Shown piece by piece: positions 1 through 7,364 of a DNA stretch of 8,579 bases. This DNA comes from JAZGHN01 sp964496725 (GTDB taxonomy: Bacteria > Chloroflexota > Dehalococcoidia > Dehalococcoidales > E44-bin46), in contig CAZCAS010000053.1 in the NCBI GenBank assembly GCA_964496725.1, forward strand, positions 1 to 8,579, in the 5' to 3' direction. The notes beneath the pieces were generated by a model that saw only the letters and a list, made by a program, of their open reading frames with translations, was not told where the DNA came from and searched no databases. A program made the position numbers and the translations under genes. Within the stretch, counting starts at the first letter, position 1. Each line of letters opens with the position of its first letter.

Positions 1-1026
1 GTGTGCAGCAAGGAATGGGTGATACGCCAATACGACCACGAGGTGCAGGGAGGCAGTGTTCTCAAGCCCCTGGTAGGTAAGGATGATGACGGCCCGGGTG
101 ATGCCGCCATTATCAAACCGGTGCTGGACAGCGAGATGGGCGCCATCATCTCCAACGGCATCAACCCCAGATATGGAGAGATAAACCCCTATTGGATGGC
201 GGCATCGGCCATTGATGAGGCATTGAGGCAGATTGTAGCCGTAGGGGGCAATCTCAACAAGGTAGCCCTGCTGGACAACTTCAGCTGGGGCAATACCAGC
301 CGCCCGGAGATGCTCGGCGCTTTAGTCAGGGCGTGCCAGGCATGCTACGACATGGCCATTGTCTATGAAACCCCGTTTATCTCCGGCAAGGATAGCCTCA
401 ATAACGAGTTTGAATTTAAAGGCGAGATTATATCTATCCCCCATACCCTGCTCATCTCAGCCATCGGGGTTATGAAGGATATAAATCGGGCGGTATCCAT
501 GTATTTCAAGAGGGCGGGCAACCTCATTTATATTGTGGGCACCACCCAGAATGAGCTGGGGGGCTCCGCCTATCTCAATCTCTACGGTTTCATCGGAAAC
601 AGCGTCCCTAAAGTGAACCCGCAGCGGGGAAAAGAGCTGATGGACAGATTGAGCAGGGCTACAGAGAAGGGCCTGGTTGCGGCCTGTCACGACTGCAGCG
701 AGGGCGGCATCGGAGTAGCTGTGGCAGAGATGGCATTCGCCGGCGGGCTGGGGGCAACCATCCAATTGAAATCGGTGCCGCTGGGTGAGCCGATAGACAG
801 GGATGACTTCATCCTCTTCTCCGAATCGAACAGCCGCTTCATAGTTGAAGTAGCGCCGGAGAACAGGGAGGAGTTCGAAAAGATAATGGGTGGCACCAGT
901 TTTGCTGCTATCGGTCAGGTTACCGATTCTGAAGTAGTGGAGGTATACGGGCGGGGTAGCAAAAAGGTCGTTAGTACACCTATCAGTAAATTAAAAGAAG
1001 CCTGGCAAAAGCCACTGAGGTGGTAA
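1..1026 (+). CDS. purL: Phosphoribosylformylglycinamidine synthase, synthetase subunit PurL (3' part only)
   Basis: PurL is the ATP-dependent synthetase subunit that converts FGAR to FGAM in cytoplasmic purine synthesis, using ammonia supplied by PurQ. Only the last 341 codons are inside the window. The GTG at base 1 is almost certainly an internal valine, because the visible protein begins in the middle of the fold just before a conserved KEWVIRQYDHEV stretch. Numbering from the window edge, recognisable PurL/AIRS-type segments are the N-domain part with LDNFSWGN (91-98), the glycine-rich GKDSLNNEF motif (129-137), the C-domain motif HDCSEGGIGVA (230-240) and FSESNSRF (273-280). The stop TAA is followed within about 20 bases by the next gene, so purL, the small gene and purQ look co-transcribed. 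The GKDSLNNEF form resembles the longer PurL type rather than the Bacillus type; this is from memory and not tested. Identity is firm; the full length is unknown. Confidence 0.95.
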   Translation: MCSKEWVIRQYDHEVQGGSVLKPLVGKDDDGPGDAAIIKPVLDSEMGAIISNGINPRYGEINPYWMAASAIDEALRQIVAVGGNLNKVALLDNFSWGNTSRPEMLGALVRACQACYDMAIVYETPFISGKDSLNNEFEFKGEIISIPHTLLISAIGVMKDINRAVSMYFKRAGNLIYIVGTTQNELGGSAYLNLYGFIGNSVPKVNPQRGKELMDRLSRATEKGLVAACHDCSEGGIGVAVAEMAFAGGLGATIQLKSVPLGEPIDRDDFILFSESNSRFIVEVAPENREEFEKIMGGTSFAAIGQVTDSEVVEVYGRGSKKVVSTPISKLKEAWQKPLRW

Positions 1027-1031
1027 ATACA

Positions 1032-1040
1032 AAAGGAGGA
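1032..1040 (+). promoter_or_regulatory. Strong ribosome binding site for the small gene between purL and purQ
   Basis: AAAGGAGGA lies four to five bases before the ATG at 1044. It decides the start: an upstream in-frame GTG at 1020 overlaps the end of purL, has no such site and would only add eight residues encoded by the site itself. Confidence 0.8.
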
Positions 1041-1043
1041 GTT

Positions 1044-1259
1044 ATGCCTACATTTGTCCAACTTGTCGCTTTTAGTTCTAGTAGGGGCTCGTTTGATGAG
1101 CAGAAAGACACCGCCAGAATCAACAAATATCTATCAGCTCTTCAAAGCGAGAGGGCGTTAATTAAAAGTGTTACTCCCGCCATCGGTGGGGCGACGGGTC
1201 ACACTGCAGCTGTCTACGTTATAACGTATGAAGCGGATGAGGTCATTACCTTCCGATAG
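1044..1259 (+). CDS. Uncharacterised 71-residue protein between purL and purQ
   Basis: I do not recognise a named family. The protein starts MPTFVQLVAFSSSRG and ends in a strand-like HTAAVYVITYEADEVITFR. The pattern suggests a short strand (residues 3-10), a helix around INKYLSALQSE, a strand around LIKSVTPAIGG and a final strand (HTAAVYVITYEA). It has no signal peptide, membrane segment or cysteine cluster. The start at 1044 is chosen because a near-perfect Shine-Dalgarno sequence precedes it. It begins 17 bases after the purL stop and ends 29 bases before purQ, so it is likely transcribed with both. PurS, the small third subunit of the FGAM synthase complex, is a similar-sized protein often encoded beside purL and purQ, but I see no clear sequence match to PurS. 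Expression is well supported by the ribosome binding site and placement; function is unknown. Confidence 0.75.
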   Translation: MPTFVQLVAFSSSRGSFDEQKDTARINKYLSALQSERALIKSVTPAIGGATGHTAAVYVITYEADEVITFR

Positions 1260-1288
1260 CCGAGTGTTCCAGTGTAAGATTAAACGGT

Positions 1289-2065
1289 ATGGTGATGAGC
1301 AAGATAAGAACTCTGATGCTACACGCCCCGGGAACCAACTGCGATGCGGAGACGACCTTCGCCTTCCAGCAGGCAGGGGCAGTGGTAGACCCAGTACATA
1401 TTAACCAGCTAACCCGCAGGGAAAAGCATCTCGCCGAATATCAGATAATGGTTATACCCGGCGGATTCACCTACGGCGACGACATTGCTGCGGGCAGGGT
1501 ATTAGCCAACGAGCTCAGATTAAAGCTGGGCGAAGATATACACCGCTTTGTAGAACAGGGAAAGCTCATCCTGGGGATTTGCAATGGCTTTCAGGCGCTG
1601 GTGAAGGCAGGTATCCTGCCTCAGCCATCCAGCGAGGGCTCGTCATCACTAACCCTGTCCAGCAATGATTCCGGCAAGTTTGAGTGCCGATGGGTCTATC
1701 TCCAGGCAAACAAGAAAAGCCCGTGCATATTTACCAAGGGAATATACCGCATGTACCTCCCCGTTGCCCATGCCGAGGGGAAGGTCGTCACCGACCCCAA
1801 GGCGTTACCTGAGTTAAATATAGCTCTCTACTATACCGATGAACAGGGAAATAGAGACGCTGGCTATCCACATAACCCAAATGGCTCGGTAGATAATATC
1901 GCTGGCATCTGTGATGCCTCAGGGCGTATCTTTGCCTTAATGCCCCACCCCGAACGCCACATCCGTGGCACCCAGCACCCCCGGTGGACAAGGGAAGGAG
2001 CTAAGAGCTACGGGGACGGCTTCCACATCTTCCTCAACGCGGTAAAGTGGGCTCAGAGCCTGTGA
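1289..2065 (+). CDS. purQ: Phosphoribosylformylglycinamidine synthase, glutaminase subunit PurQ
   Basis: PurQ is the class I glutamine amidotransferase that releases ammonia from glutamine for PurL in the FGAR to FGAM step. The nucleophile is Cys98 in GICNGFQ, and the His-Glu pair is His220 and Glu222 in MPHPERH. The N-terminal PGTNCD (14-19) and IPGGFTYGDD (56-65) segments are typical of PurQ. At 258 residues it is longer than Bacillus PurQ (about 227), with extra sequence around 121-200, and resembles the longer form seen in the amidotransferase domain of large PurL proteins. The start is not certain: ATG at 1289 and ATG at 1295 are both possible and neither has a clear Shine-Dalgarno sequence, so translation may depend on the upstream gene. 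The 3' end overlaps the convergent radical SAM gene by 13 bases. All catalytic residues are intact. Confidence 0.96.
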   Translation: MVMSKIRTLMLHAPGTNCDAETTFAFQQAGAVVDPVHINQLTRREKHLAEYQIMVIPGGFTYGDDIAAGRVLANELRLKLGEDIHRFVEQGKLILGICNGFQALVKAGILPQPSSEGSSSLTLSSNDSGKFECRWVYLQANKKSPCIFTKGIYRMYLPVAHAEGKVVTDPKALPELNIALYYTDEQGNRDAGYPHNPNGSVDNIAGICDASGRIFALMPHPERHIRGTQHPRWTREGAKSYGDGFHIFLNAVKWAQSL

Positions 2066-3657
2066 GCCAAAGCTTTACTCAGCTCAAGCTCGAGTTTCTC
2101 CGGTTTAATCCCTGAATCTATTATTGACCACGGCAGTCTTTGTTTAGTATCCCACCTCTGGTGAGCATAATAGTCAACATCCAAACGACACTTCTCCACC
2201 GCCTGGCGCCATCCAGGTAGCGACACCTGCTCTATATTCACCAGCACCTCAGCCAGCTCGGCATCTCCCCGGGCGAGAACCCCCTGAACCTCACTCCACG
2301 CTGAGCTTTCACCCTTAATCTTGACCCCTCTGGGCATCAATCTACTTTTAAGAAGAGACAGGCGGTGCTTCAGGGTGAGAAGCGGCGCCATAGGCATCCA
2401 CTGGAAGGGGGTCCCCGCCTTGGGGACGAAGGGGGCAATGCTGAGGACAATGCGACAGCCACTCTGCTGCCTGTCAAGGATGTCCTTGCACTTAAGAGTA
2501 AGAACGGCGATTCCCTCAATATCATCATCGGTCTCCGAAGGCAAGCCAATCATGAAGTAGAGCTTGAGTTGTTTCACTTTCAATTCGGCAACCGCGCTTA
2601 CCGCCTGGATAATATCGTCCTCGGAGATACCCTTGTTAATAACCTCGCGCAGGCGCTGAGAACCAGCCTCAGGGGCAAGGGCAATAGTTCGCGCTTCTCC
2701 CCTAGCCAGTTCCCTCAACACTATGCGGGAAAGTGGTCTCACCCGTAGAGAACTGACGGAGAGCTCAGCCCCCATCCGCTGCAACCTTATCACCACCTCC
2801 TCTATCTGGGGGTGGTCGGAAACAGCCGGCCCCACCAGACCGAGTCGTTTTCTATATTTGAGACCTTCCTCAGCCTGGGCTATCAGATTACCGACAGACC
2901 GATAGCGCATAGGGTGAAAACAATTACGCACCAGACAAAAACGGCAGCCCCAGTGGCAACCCCGCTCCACCTCAATGAGATATAAGCCGCCCAGCTCGGT
3001 ATCAGGGGTAACGATGGCGGTGCTGGTGGGGAAGTCATCCAGATTCGGCGCCCACTGGCGGACTACCGGCGCCCCAGAATGATGCTGCGGAACATAAATA
3101 CCGGGTAGCGGAGCCAGCGCTTTCAACAGTTCGCCACGCTTACCCCCAATGCCTTCAGATAGCACAGGGAGGATAACAGGAAGTATCGACTCCGCCTCGC
3201 CGATACACAGGCAATCAAAGAAGGGTGACAGGGGAAGGGGATTAGCCATAATGCAGACCCCGCCAGCAATAACTACCGGATGCCTCTCATCACGGTCGGC
3301 AGCATACAGGGGTATGCCACTGGCTTTGAGAATCTGTACCACATTCAAGTAGTCGACCTCATAGGTAATAGAGAAGGCGACAACGGCGAAATCCGAAAGG
3401 GGGCGCTGGGATTCCAGGGATAAAGGAGGCGATTGCTGAATACTGTTATCTTTCTCCCAGAAAGCCCTTTCACAAACGACATTGCCGCAGCCGTTTAATA
3501 GACTATAGATAGCATGAATGCCCAGATTGGACATCCCGGCATAGTAGGAGTTGGGATAGACAAGGGCGACGGGTATTCTGCCCCCCCAATCTTTGACAAC
3601 AGCACCCTGCTCTCGGGCAAGCCGCCGCCTTGCCTTCTTGATTTCATCCCAACCCAT
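2053..3657 (-). CDS. Radical SAM protein with B12-binding-like N-terminal domain (uncharacterised, TIGR03960-like)
   Basis: A 534-residue protein. Residues about 28-160 resemble the Rossmann-like B12-binding domain found ahead of many radical SAM enzymes (VYPNSYYAGMSNLG, AGGV, CIGEAES), but I do not see the DxHxxG cobalamin-ligating motif. The radical SAM core starts at about 225 with ERGCHWGCRFC, giving Cys234, Cys238 and Cys241 in a CX3CX2C pattern that would hold a 4Fe-4S cluster and S-adenosylmethionine. Later core motifs are LAPEAGS (327-333) and the strand LKLYFMIGLPSE (364-375). The arrangement fits the uncharacterised TIGR03960-type family; some members are fused to a second C-terminal domain that is absent here. 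It is the last gene of the nrdR operon, 18 bases after the NYN gene. No strong ribosome binding site is seen before the ATG, so coupling to the upstream gene is likely. Substrate and reaction are unknown. Confidence 0.85.
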   Translation of the reverse strand: MGWDEIKKARRRLAREQGAVVKDWGGRIPVALVYPNSYYAGMSNLGIHAIYSLLNGCGNVVCERAFWEKDNSIQQSPPLSLESQRPLSDFAVVAFSITYEVDYLNVVQILKASGIPLYAADRDERHPVVIAGGVCIMANPLPLSPFFDCLCIGEAESILPVILPVLSEGIGGKRGELLKALAPLPGIYVPQHHSGAPVVRQWAPNLDDFPTSTAIVTPDTELGGLYLIEVERGCHWGCRFCLVRNCFHPMRYRSVGNLIAQAEEGLKYRKRLGLVGPAVSDHPQIEEVVIRLQRMGAELSVSSLRVRPLSRIVLRELARGEARTIALAPEAGSQRLREVINKGISEDDIIQAVSAVAELKVKQLKLYFMIGLPSETDDDIEGIAVLTLKCKDILDRQQSGCRIVLSIAPFVPKAGTPFQWMPMAPLLTLKHRLSLLKSRLMPRGVKIKGESSAWSEVQGVLARGDAELAEVLVNIEQVSLPGWRQAVEKCRLDVDYYAHQRWDTKQRLPWSIIDSGIKPEKLELELSKALAHRL

Positions 3658-3675
3658 AAGCTATTTACTGATTCT

Positions 3676-4215
3676 TTATTTCCAGCAACCCTTGAGAAAC
3701 CGGCCGTTCATGATTACCACTTTATCGGCTACTGTCCTTAACTGCTGGGAAGTCCGCTCCTTGCCAAACAGGGCAACCTCCACATGCTTGCCGTTATCCT
3801 TCACCGCCTGAAGAGCGCCTACATAATCGGTATCGCTAGCAGCAAGGATAGCCACATCATAATTGTTCTTAAAACTATGAGTTATCATATCGGTAGCTAA
3901 TTGGATATCAACCCCCTTTTCGTAGGGAGGGGTGTTAGGCCAGTTGTTATAGACCAAGCGTCCTAAGCGCAACTCACAGTAAGGTATGGCACTTATACTG
4001 GAGAAGAACGCCTGCTGGTCCCGGTATCGCACCGGCTCCTGCTTAAGACCGACCTGGGCATTATAGTAATAGATTCTTATCAGGCGGCGCTTATCCAAGA
4101 GCTTTTTACCAAACTTGCCGATGTCTATATCAGTTCTCCTGAAAAAATTCTTGAGCGAATGATAGAGATTGCTTCCGTCAACAAATATCATTACCCTCTC
4201 TGTGCTATCTCCCAT
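3676..4215 (-). CDS. NYN domain protein (LabA/DUF88-like putative ribonuclease)
   Basis: A 179-residue soluble protein made almost entirely of one NYN (PIN-like) domain. The acidic residues expected to bind metal are visible: Asp13 in FVDGSNLYH with Asn16, Asp103 and Asp109 in KGVDIQLATDM, and Asp128 and Asp130 in ASDTDY. A conserved GKHVEVALFG strand follows at 142-151. Members of this superfamily are metal-dependent nucleases or predicted RNA-processing enzymes; the RNA target here is unknown. The start is fixed by an unusually strong Shine-Dalgarno sequence that sits over the end of nrdJ. The gene lies 17 bases after nrdJ and 18 bases before the radical SAM gene, so it belongs to the same transcript. 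Family assignment is secure; activity and substrate are inferred from the family only. Confidence 0.9.
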   Translation of the reverse strand: MGDSTERVMIFVDGSNLYHSLKNFFRRTDIDIGKFGKKLLDKRRLIRIYYYNAQVGLKQEPVRYRDQQAFFSSISAIPYCELRLGRLVYNNWPNTPPYEKGVDIQLATDMITHSFKNNYDVAILAASDTDYVGALQAVKDNGKHVEVALFGKERTSQQLRTVADKVVIMNGRFLKGCWK

Positions 4216-4217
4216 GT

Positions 4218-4229
4218 ATCACCTCCTTT
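4218..4229 (-). promoter_or_regulatory. Very strong ribosome binding site for the NYN gene
   Basis: On the minus strand the sequence AAAGGAGGTGAT lies just before the ATG at 4215. It matches the complement of the usual 3' end of bacterial 16S rRNA over all twelve bases. It starts almost directly after the nrdJ stop codon and suggests that the NYN gene is translated independently and efficiently. Confidence 0.85.
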
Positions 4230-4232
4230 CAT

Positions 4233-6800
4233 TTAGCATTTAGTATACCCACAGCTGGGGCAGATGAAGCAACCCTCCTGATAAACGAGGAGGTTGCCAC
4301 AGTCGGGGCACTGCCCCGCCAGATTCCCCACCCCTCCATAGTCCTCTAGCCTGGGTTTGCCCTCATAACCGGTGGTATGTTTCTCCAGCACGCTGGCAAT
4401 GGCATCGGCGCAGGAGAGGATGGACTTGCCCCCCTCCCAGGCGATGGATGGACAGCGGATACCACGAAGCTGCCTTACTACTGAGGCGACACCCACCCCA
4501 GACCTTAATGCCAGAGAGATAAGGCGGCAGATGGCTTCAAGCTGGGCCTGGGCACAACCCCCCGCCTTGCCCAGGGTAGAGAAGACCTCGCATATCCCCC
4601 GCTCATCAGAGTTCACCGTGACGTAGATGTAGCCACAACCGGTGGTTATCCTCTCGGTTATCCCCGAGGTCGCCTTTGGCCTCTCCCTAGGGACAAGCTT
4701 AGCACCTTCAACCTGCTTCTCCGCTTTGCCCGTAGTCAATACCTGCCCCTCACGACTTCTATCCCGGTATATGGTTATCCCCTTTAGCCCCTCCTCATAA
4801 GCCATCAGGTACACCTTGGCCACATCTTCCTGAGTAGCCGTCTGGGGGAAGTTGACCGTCTTGGAGACCGCATTGTGCGTAGACCTCTGGAAAGCCGCCT
4901 GCATTTTAACGTGCCATTCCGGCGTTATCTCATGGGCGGTAACAAACAACTGCTTAATGTCATCAGGAATTCCGTCTATATCCCGAAGTCTCGCCCCCTC
5001 TGCCAGCCGCTTCATCAGCTCCTCTGAATAGAAGCCTTCACGCTTCGCCACCTCCTCAAAGTAAGGATGAACCTCCACCAGTTGAGCACCGTCAAGGATA
5101 TTACGGGTGTAGCTCAGGGCAAAGAGGGGCTCAATGCCGCTGGAGCAGCCCGCTATTATGCTCAGAGTACCGGTGGGCGCAATGGTAGTTCTGGTAGCAT
5201 TCCTCACCTTGAAGCCATCAGGGACAGCATATTCACTCCCCTCAAACGCAGGGAATGCCCCTCTTTCCTGTGCCAGCTCCTTAGAAGCCTCAGTAGCGCA
5301 GCGCTGTATCTCAGCCATAACATCCTCAGCCAGCTTCAGCGCCTCCCCCGAATCATAGGGAATGCCCAGCCTGATGAGCATATCGGCAAACCCCATCACC
5401 CCCAGCCCTATCTTCCTGGTCCTCTTGGTCATCTCTTCTATCTCTTTAAGAGGGAACTTATTGACATCAATGACATTATCCAGGAATCGCACCGCAATCT
5501 TCACCGTCTCAGCCAGTTTGGCATAATCAATCTCGGCAGTCCCGTTTTTACGCCGTAGCATCCTAGCCAGATTAAGCGAGCCCAGATTACAGGACTCATA
5601 GGGGAGCAGAGGCTGTTCACCGCAGGGATTGGTGCTTTCAATCTCACCCAGGTGAGGGGTGGGGTTATCACGGTTTATGTGGTCGATGAAAACAACCCCC
5701 GGGTCGCCTGTCTTCCAGGCCATATCCACTATCTGGTCAAATACCTCCTTGGCATTGAGCTTACCCACCACCTCTTTGGTGTGCGGATTCACCAGGTCAT
5801 AATCAGTACCCGCCTTGACCGCCTCCATAAATTCAGTGGTCACTGCCACGGAGAGATTAAAGTTGGTGAGAACGGTAGGGTCAGCTTTAGCCATGATGAA
5901 TTTCATAATATCGGGATGACTTACATTAAGGATAGCCATATTCGCCCCCCGACGCATCCCCCCCTGTTTGATAACATCGGTAGCAACATCAAAAGCCCGC
6001 ATAAAGGAAACCGGTCCACTGGCTACACCCCCGGTAGAGCCCACTCTATCCTTCTCTGGTCTCAGTCTGGAGAAGGAGAACCCGGTCCCCCCACCACTCT
6101 TGTGGATGAGGGCGGTATACTTCACCGCATTAAATATGGACTCCATTGAGTCATCAATAGGGAGGACGAAGCACGCTGACAGCTGCCCCAGCTCTCTCCC
6201 GGCATTCATCAGGGTGGGAGAGTTAGGCAGGAACTCCAGATTAGTCATCAGTTGGTAGAATGCCTCTTCCCTAGCCTTGACATCAGCCCCAGGGTCATAG
6301 AGGAGCTCGGCAGAGGCGATAGCCCGTGCCACCCGCCGGAACATCTCTTCGGGTTTCTCAATAACCTCCCCCTCCGCATCCTTCTTCAAATATCTCTTCT
6401 CCAGAACTCGAAGAGCATTCTCAGTAAGATTGAGCACACCGGCAGGCTTAGCCTCAGGCTTAACTCTGGTAACCTCCATTTTGGGTTTAACCTCCTCTTC
6501 CTTAACTGATTCTTTCTCTTTACTCGCCAAGATCTCTTCCACTATAGCCTGAATTTCAGACACACTGGTCTGTTGCTGCTGACCTCGCCGGGACTTGGAC
6601 ACTAGGTCTTCCATCCCCGGCAAGGGCTGTTCCTTTTCAGGTAACGGCTTTGATTTCTCCAGGCGTTTAATTACCCGAGCAGTGAGTTGCTCAACCAGCA
6701 GTCTATCGGATATACCCATAGACTCAGCGGCAGCGAAGACAGCCCGGGCGATATGGGTGCGTTTAAGCGATATTTCCCCCCGGTTATTATCTTTATTCAC
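4233..6800 (-). CDS. nrdJ: Adenosylcobalamin-dependent (class II) ribonucleotide reductase
   Basis: This enzyme reduces ribonucleotides to deoxyribonucleotides using adenosylcobalamin instead of oxygen or a glycyl radical. Of 855 residues, the catalytic barrel runs from about 150 to 690. The redox pair is probably Cys210 (LSACFVLP) and Cys404 (YESCNLGSLNL); the thiyl radical cysteine is Cys393 in NPCGEQ with Glu395. Other family marks are SGGGTGFSFSRLRP (235-248), GMRRGANMA (281-289) and APTGT (541-545). The C-terminus carries CPDCG (831-835), CFICPSCG (844-851) and a final Cys855, a zinc-ribbon-like tail seen in NrdJ-type enzymes. Residues 12-93 look like a shortened ATP-cone interrupted by a charged linker. 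The start is GTG at 6800, overlapping the nrdR stop by four bases (GTGA), with GGAGG-type sequence upstream, so translation is coupled to nrdR. Likely repressed by NrdR. Confidence 0.97.
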   Translation of the reverse strand: MNKDNNRGEISLKRTHIARAVFAAAESMGISDRLLVEQLTARVIKRLEKSKPLPEKEQPLPGMEDLVSKSRRGQQQQTSVSEIQAIVEEILASKEKESVKEEEVKPKMEVTRVKPEAKPAGVLNLTENALRVLEKRYLKKDAEGEVIEKPEEMFRRVARAIASAELLYDPGADVKAREEAFYQLMTNLEFLPNSPTLMNAGRELGQLSACFVLPIDDSMESIFNAVKYTALIHKSGGGTGFSFSRLRPEKDRVGSTGGVASGPVSFMRAFDVATDVIKQGGMRRGANMAILNVSHPDIMKFIMAKADPTVLTNFNLSVAVTTEFMEAVKAGTDYDLVNPHTKEVVGKLNAKEVFDQIVDMAWKTGDPGVVFIDHINRDNPTPHLGEIESTNPCGEQPLLPYESCNLGSLNLARMLRRKNGTAEIDYAKLAETVKIAVRFLDNVIDVNKFPLKEIEEMTKRTRKIGLGVMGFADMLIRLGIPYDSGEALKLAEDVMAEIQRCATEASKELAQERGAFPAFEGSEYAVPDGFKVRNATRTTIAPTGTLSIIAGCSSGIEPLFALSYTRNILDGAQLVEVHPYFEEVAKREGFYSEELMKRLAEGARLRDIDGIPDDIKQLFVTAHEITPEWHVKMQAAFQRSTHNAVSKTVNFPQTATQEDVAKVYLMAYEEGLKGITIYRDRSREGQVLTTGKAEKQVEGAKLVPRERPKATSGITERITTGCGYIYVTVNSDERGICEVFSTLGKAGGCAQAQLEAICRLISLALRSGVGVASVVRQLRGIRCPSIAWEGGKSILSCADAIASVLEKHTTGYEGKPRLEDYGGVGNLAGQCPDCGNLLVYQEGCFICPSCGYTKC

Positions 6801-7330
6801 CTCCGCCCCCTCCTACCGCTCTTGACCAGTCCCTCTAATTTAGTATCGGGGAGTAGGGGTAATTGACCTGCCGGTTGGGATGCCTCAGCACTGAGAAGAG
6901 TATCTACCTCCTGTTTTAAATCGGTGATATCGGTAAACGCTCGATAAACGCTGGCGAAACGGATGTAAGCGATGTAATCCAGCCTCTTTAATCTCTCCAT
7001 TACCATATCGCCAATAACGGCAGTGGGTACCTCCTGCCTGCCCAGGTTATAAGCCGCAGCCTCTATATCATCAACAATCTTATCCATGGTGCCAGTAGGT
7101 AGAGGCCGTTTTTCACAAGCCTTGCGAATGCCGACCAGCAGCTTGTCTCGGCTGAATTCCTCGCGCCTTCCGTCTTTCTTAATCACGAAGAGACTGGACG
7201 GTTGCATCCTCTCGTAGGTAGTGAAACGAGCCCCACAAGCTAAGCACTGACGCCGGCGGCGTATGCCGTCGTTGACATCGCGAGAGTCTACCACCCTGGA
7301 ATCAATATGACCACAATAAGGACAATCCAT
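6797..7330 (-). CDS. nrdR: Transcriptional repressor NrdR
   Basis: NrdR senses ATP/dATP and represses ribonucleotide reductase genes by binding paired NrdR boxes. Starting at ATG 7330 the protein has 177 residues. The N-terminal zinc ribbon has Cys3, Cys6 (CPYC), Cys29 and Cys32 (CLAC), followed by GARFTTYER. The loop before the second cysteine pair appears two residues shorter than in typical NrdR. The ATP-cone covers about 45-137, including VIKKDGRREEF with the nucleotide-binding K-DG element, and VYRAFTDI. About 30 C-terminal residues ending in KSGRRGRR extend beyond the usual 150-160 length. An upstream in-frame TTG at 7393 is rejected because it forms part of the -35 element and adds residues not found in the family. 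The gene is first in the operon, overlaps nrdJ by four bases, and has two NrdR boxes in front of it. Confidence 0.95.
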   Translation of the reverse strand: MDCPYCGHIDSRVVDSRDVNDGIRRRRQCLACGARFTTYERMQPSSLFVIKKDGRREEFSRDKLLVGIRKACEKRPLPTGTMDKIVDDIEAAAYNLGRQEVPTAVIGDMVMERLKRLDYIAYIRFASVYRAFTDITDLKQEVDTLLSAEASQPAGQLPLLPDTKLEGLVKSGRRGRR

Positions 7331-7339
7331 CACCAGCCC

Positions 7340-7355
7340 CCACATTATATAGTAT
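7340..7355 (-). promoter_or_regulatory. NrdR box 2 (proximal to nrdR)
   Basis: Read on the plus strand the site is CCACATTATATAGTAT, which agrees at about 13 of 16 positions with the NrdR box consensus as I recall it (ACACWATATMTWGTGT). It is 14/16 identical to the second site 31 bp away and ends nine bases before the nrdR start codon. A bound repressor here would block initiation or early transcription. Confidence 0.75.
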
Positions 7356-7364
7356 AACGAAGCT

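Noticed and set aside
1..3. GTG at base 1 as the real start of purL
   Set aside because: The protein begins mid-domain and at 341 residues is far shorter than any PurL; it is an internal codon at the window edge.
5067..6149. Plus-strand open frames of about 163 and 165 codons (5067-5558, 5652-6149)
   Set aside because: They are opposite the catalytic core of nrdJ, have no ribosome binding site, and their products show no family features.
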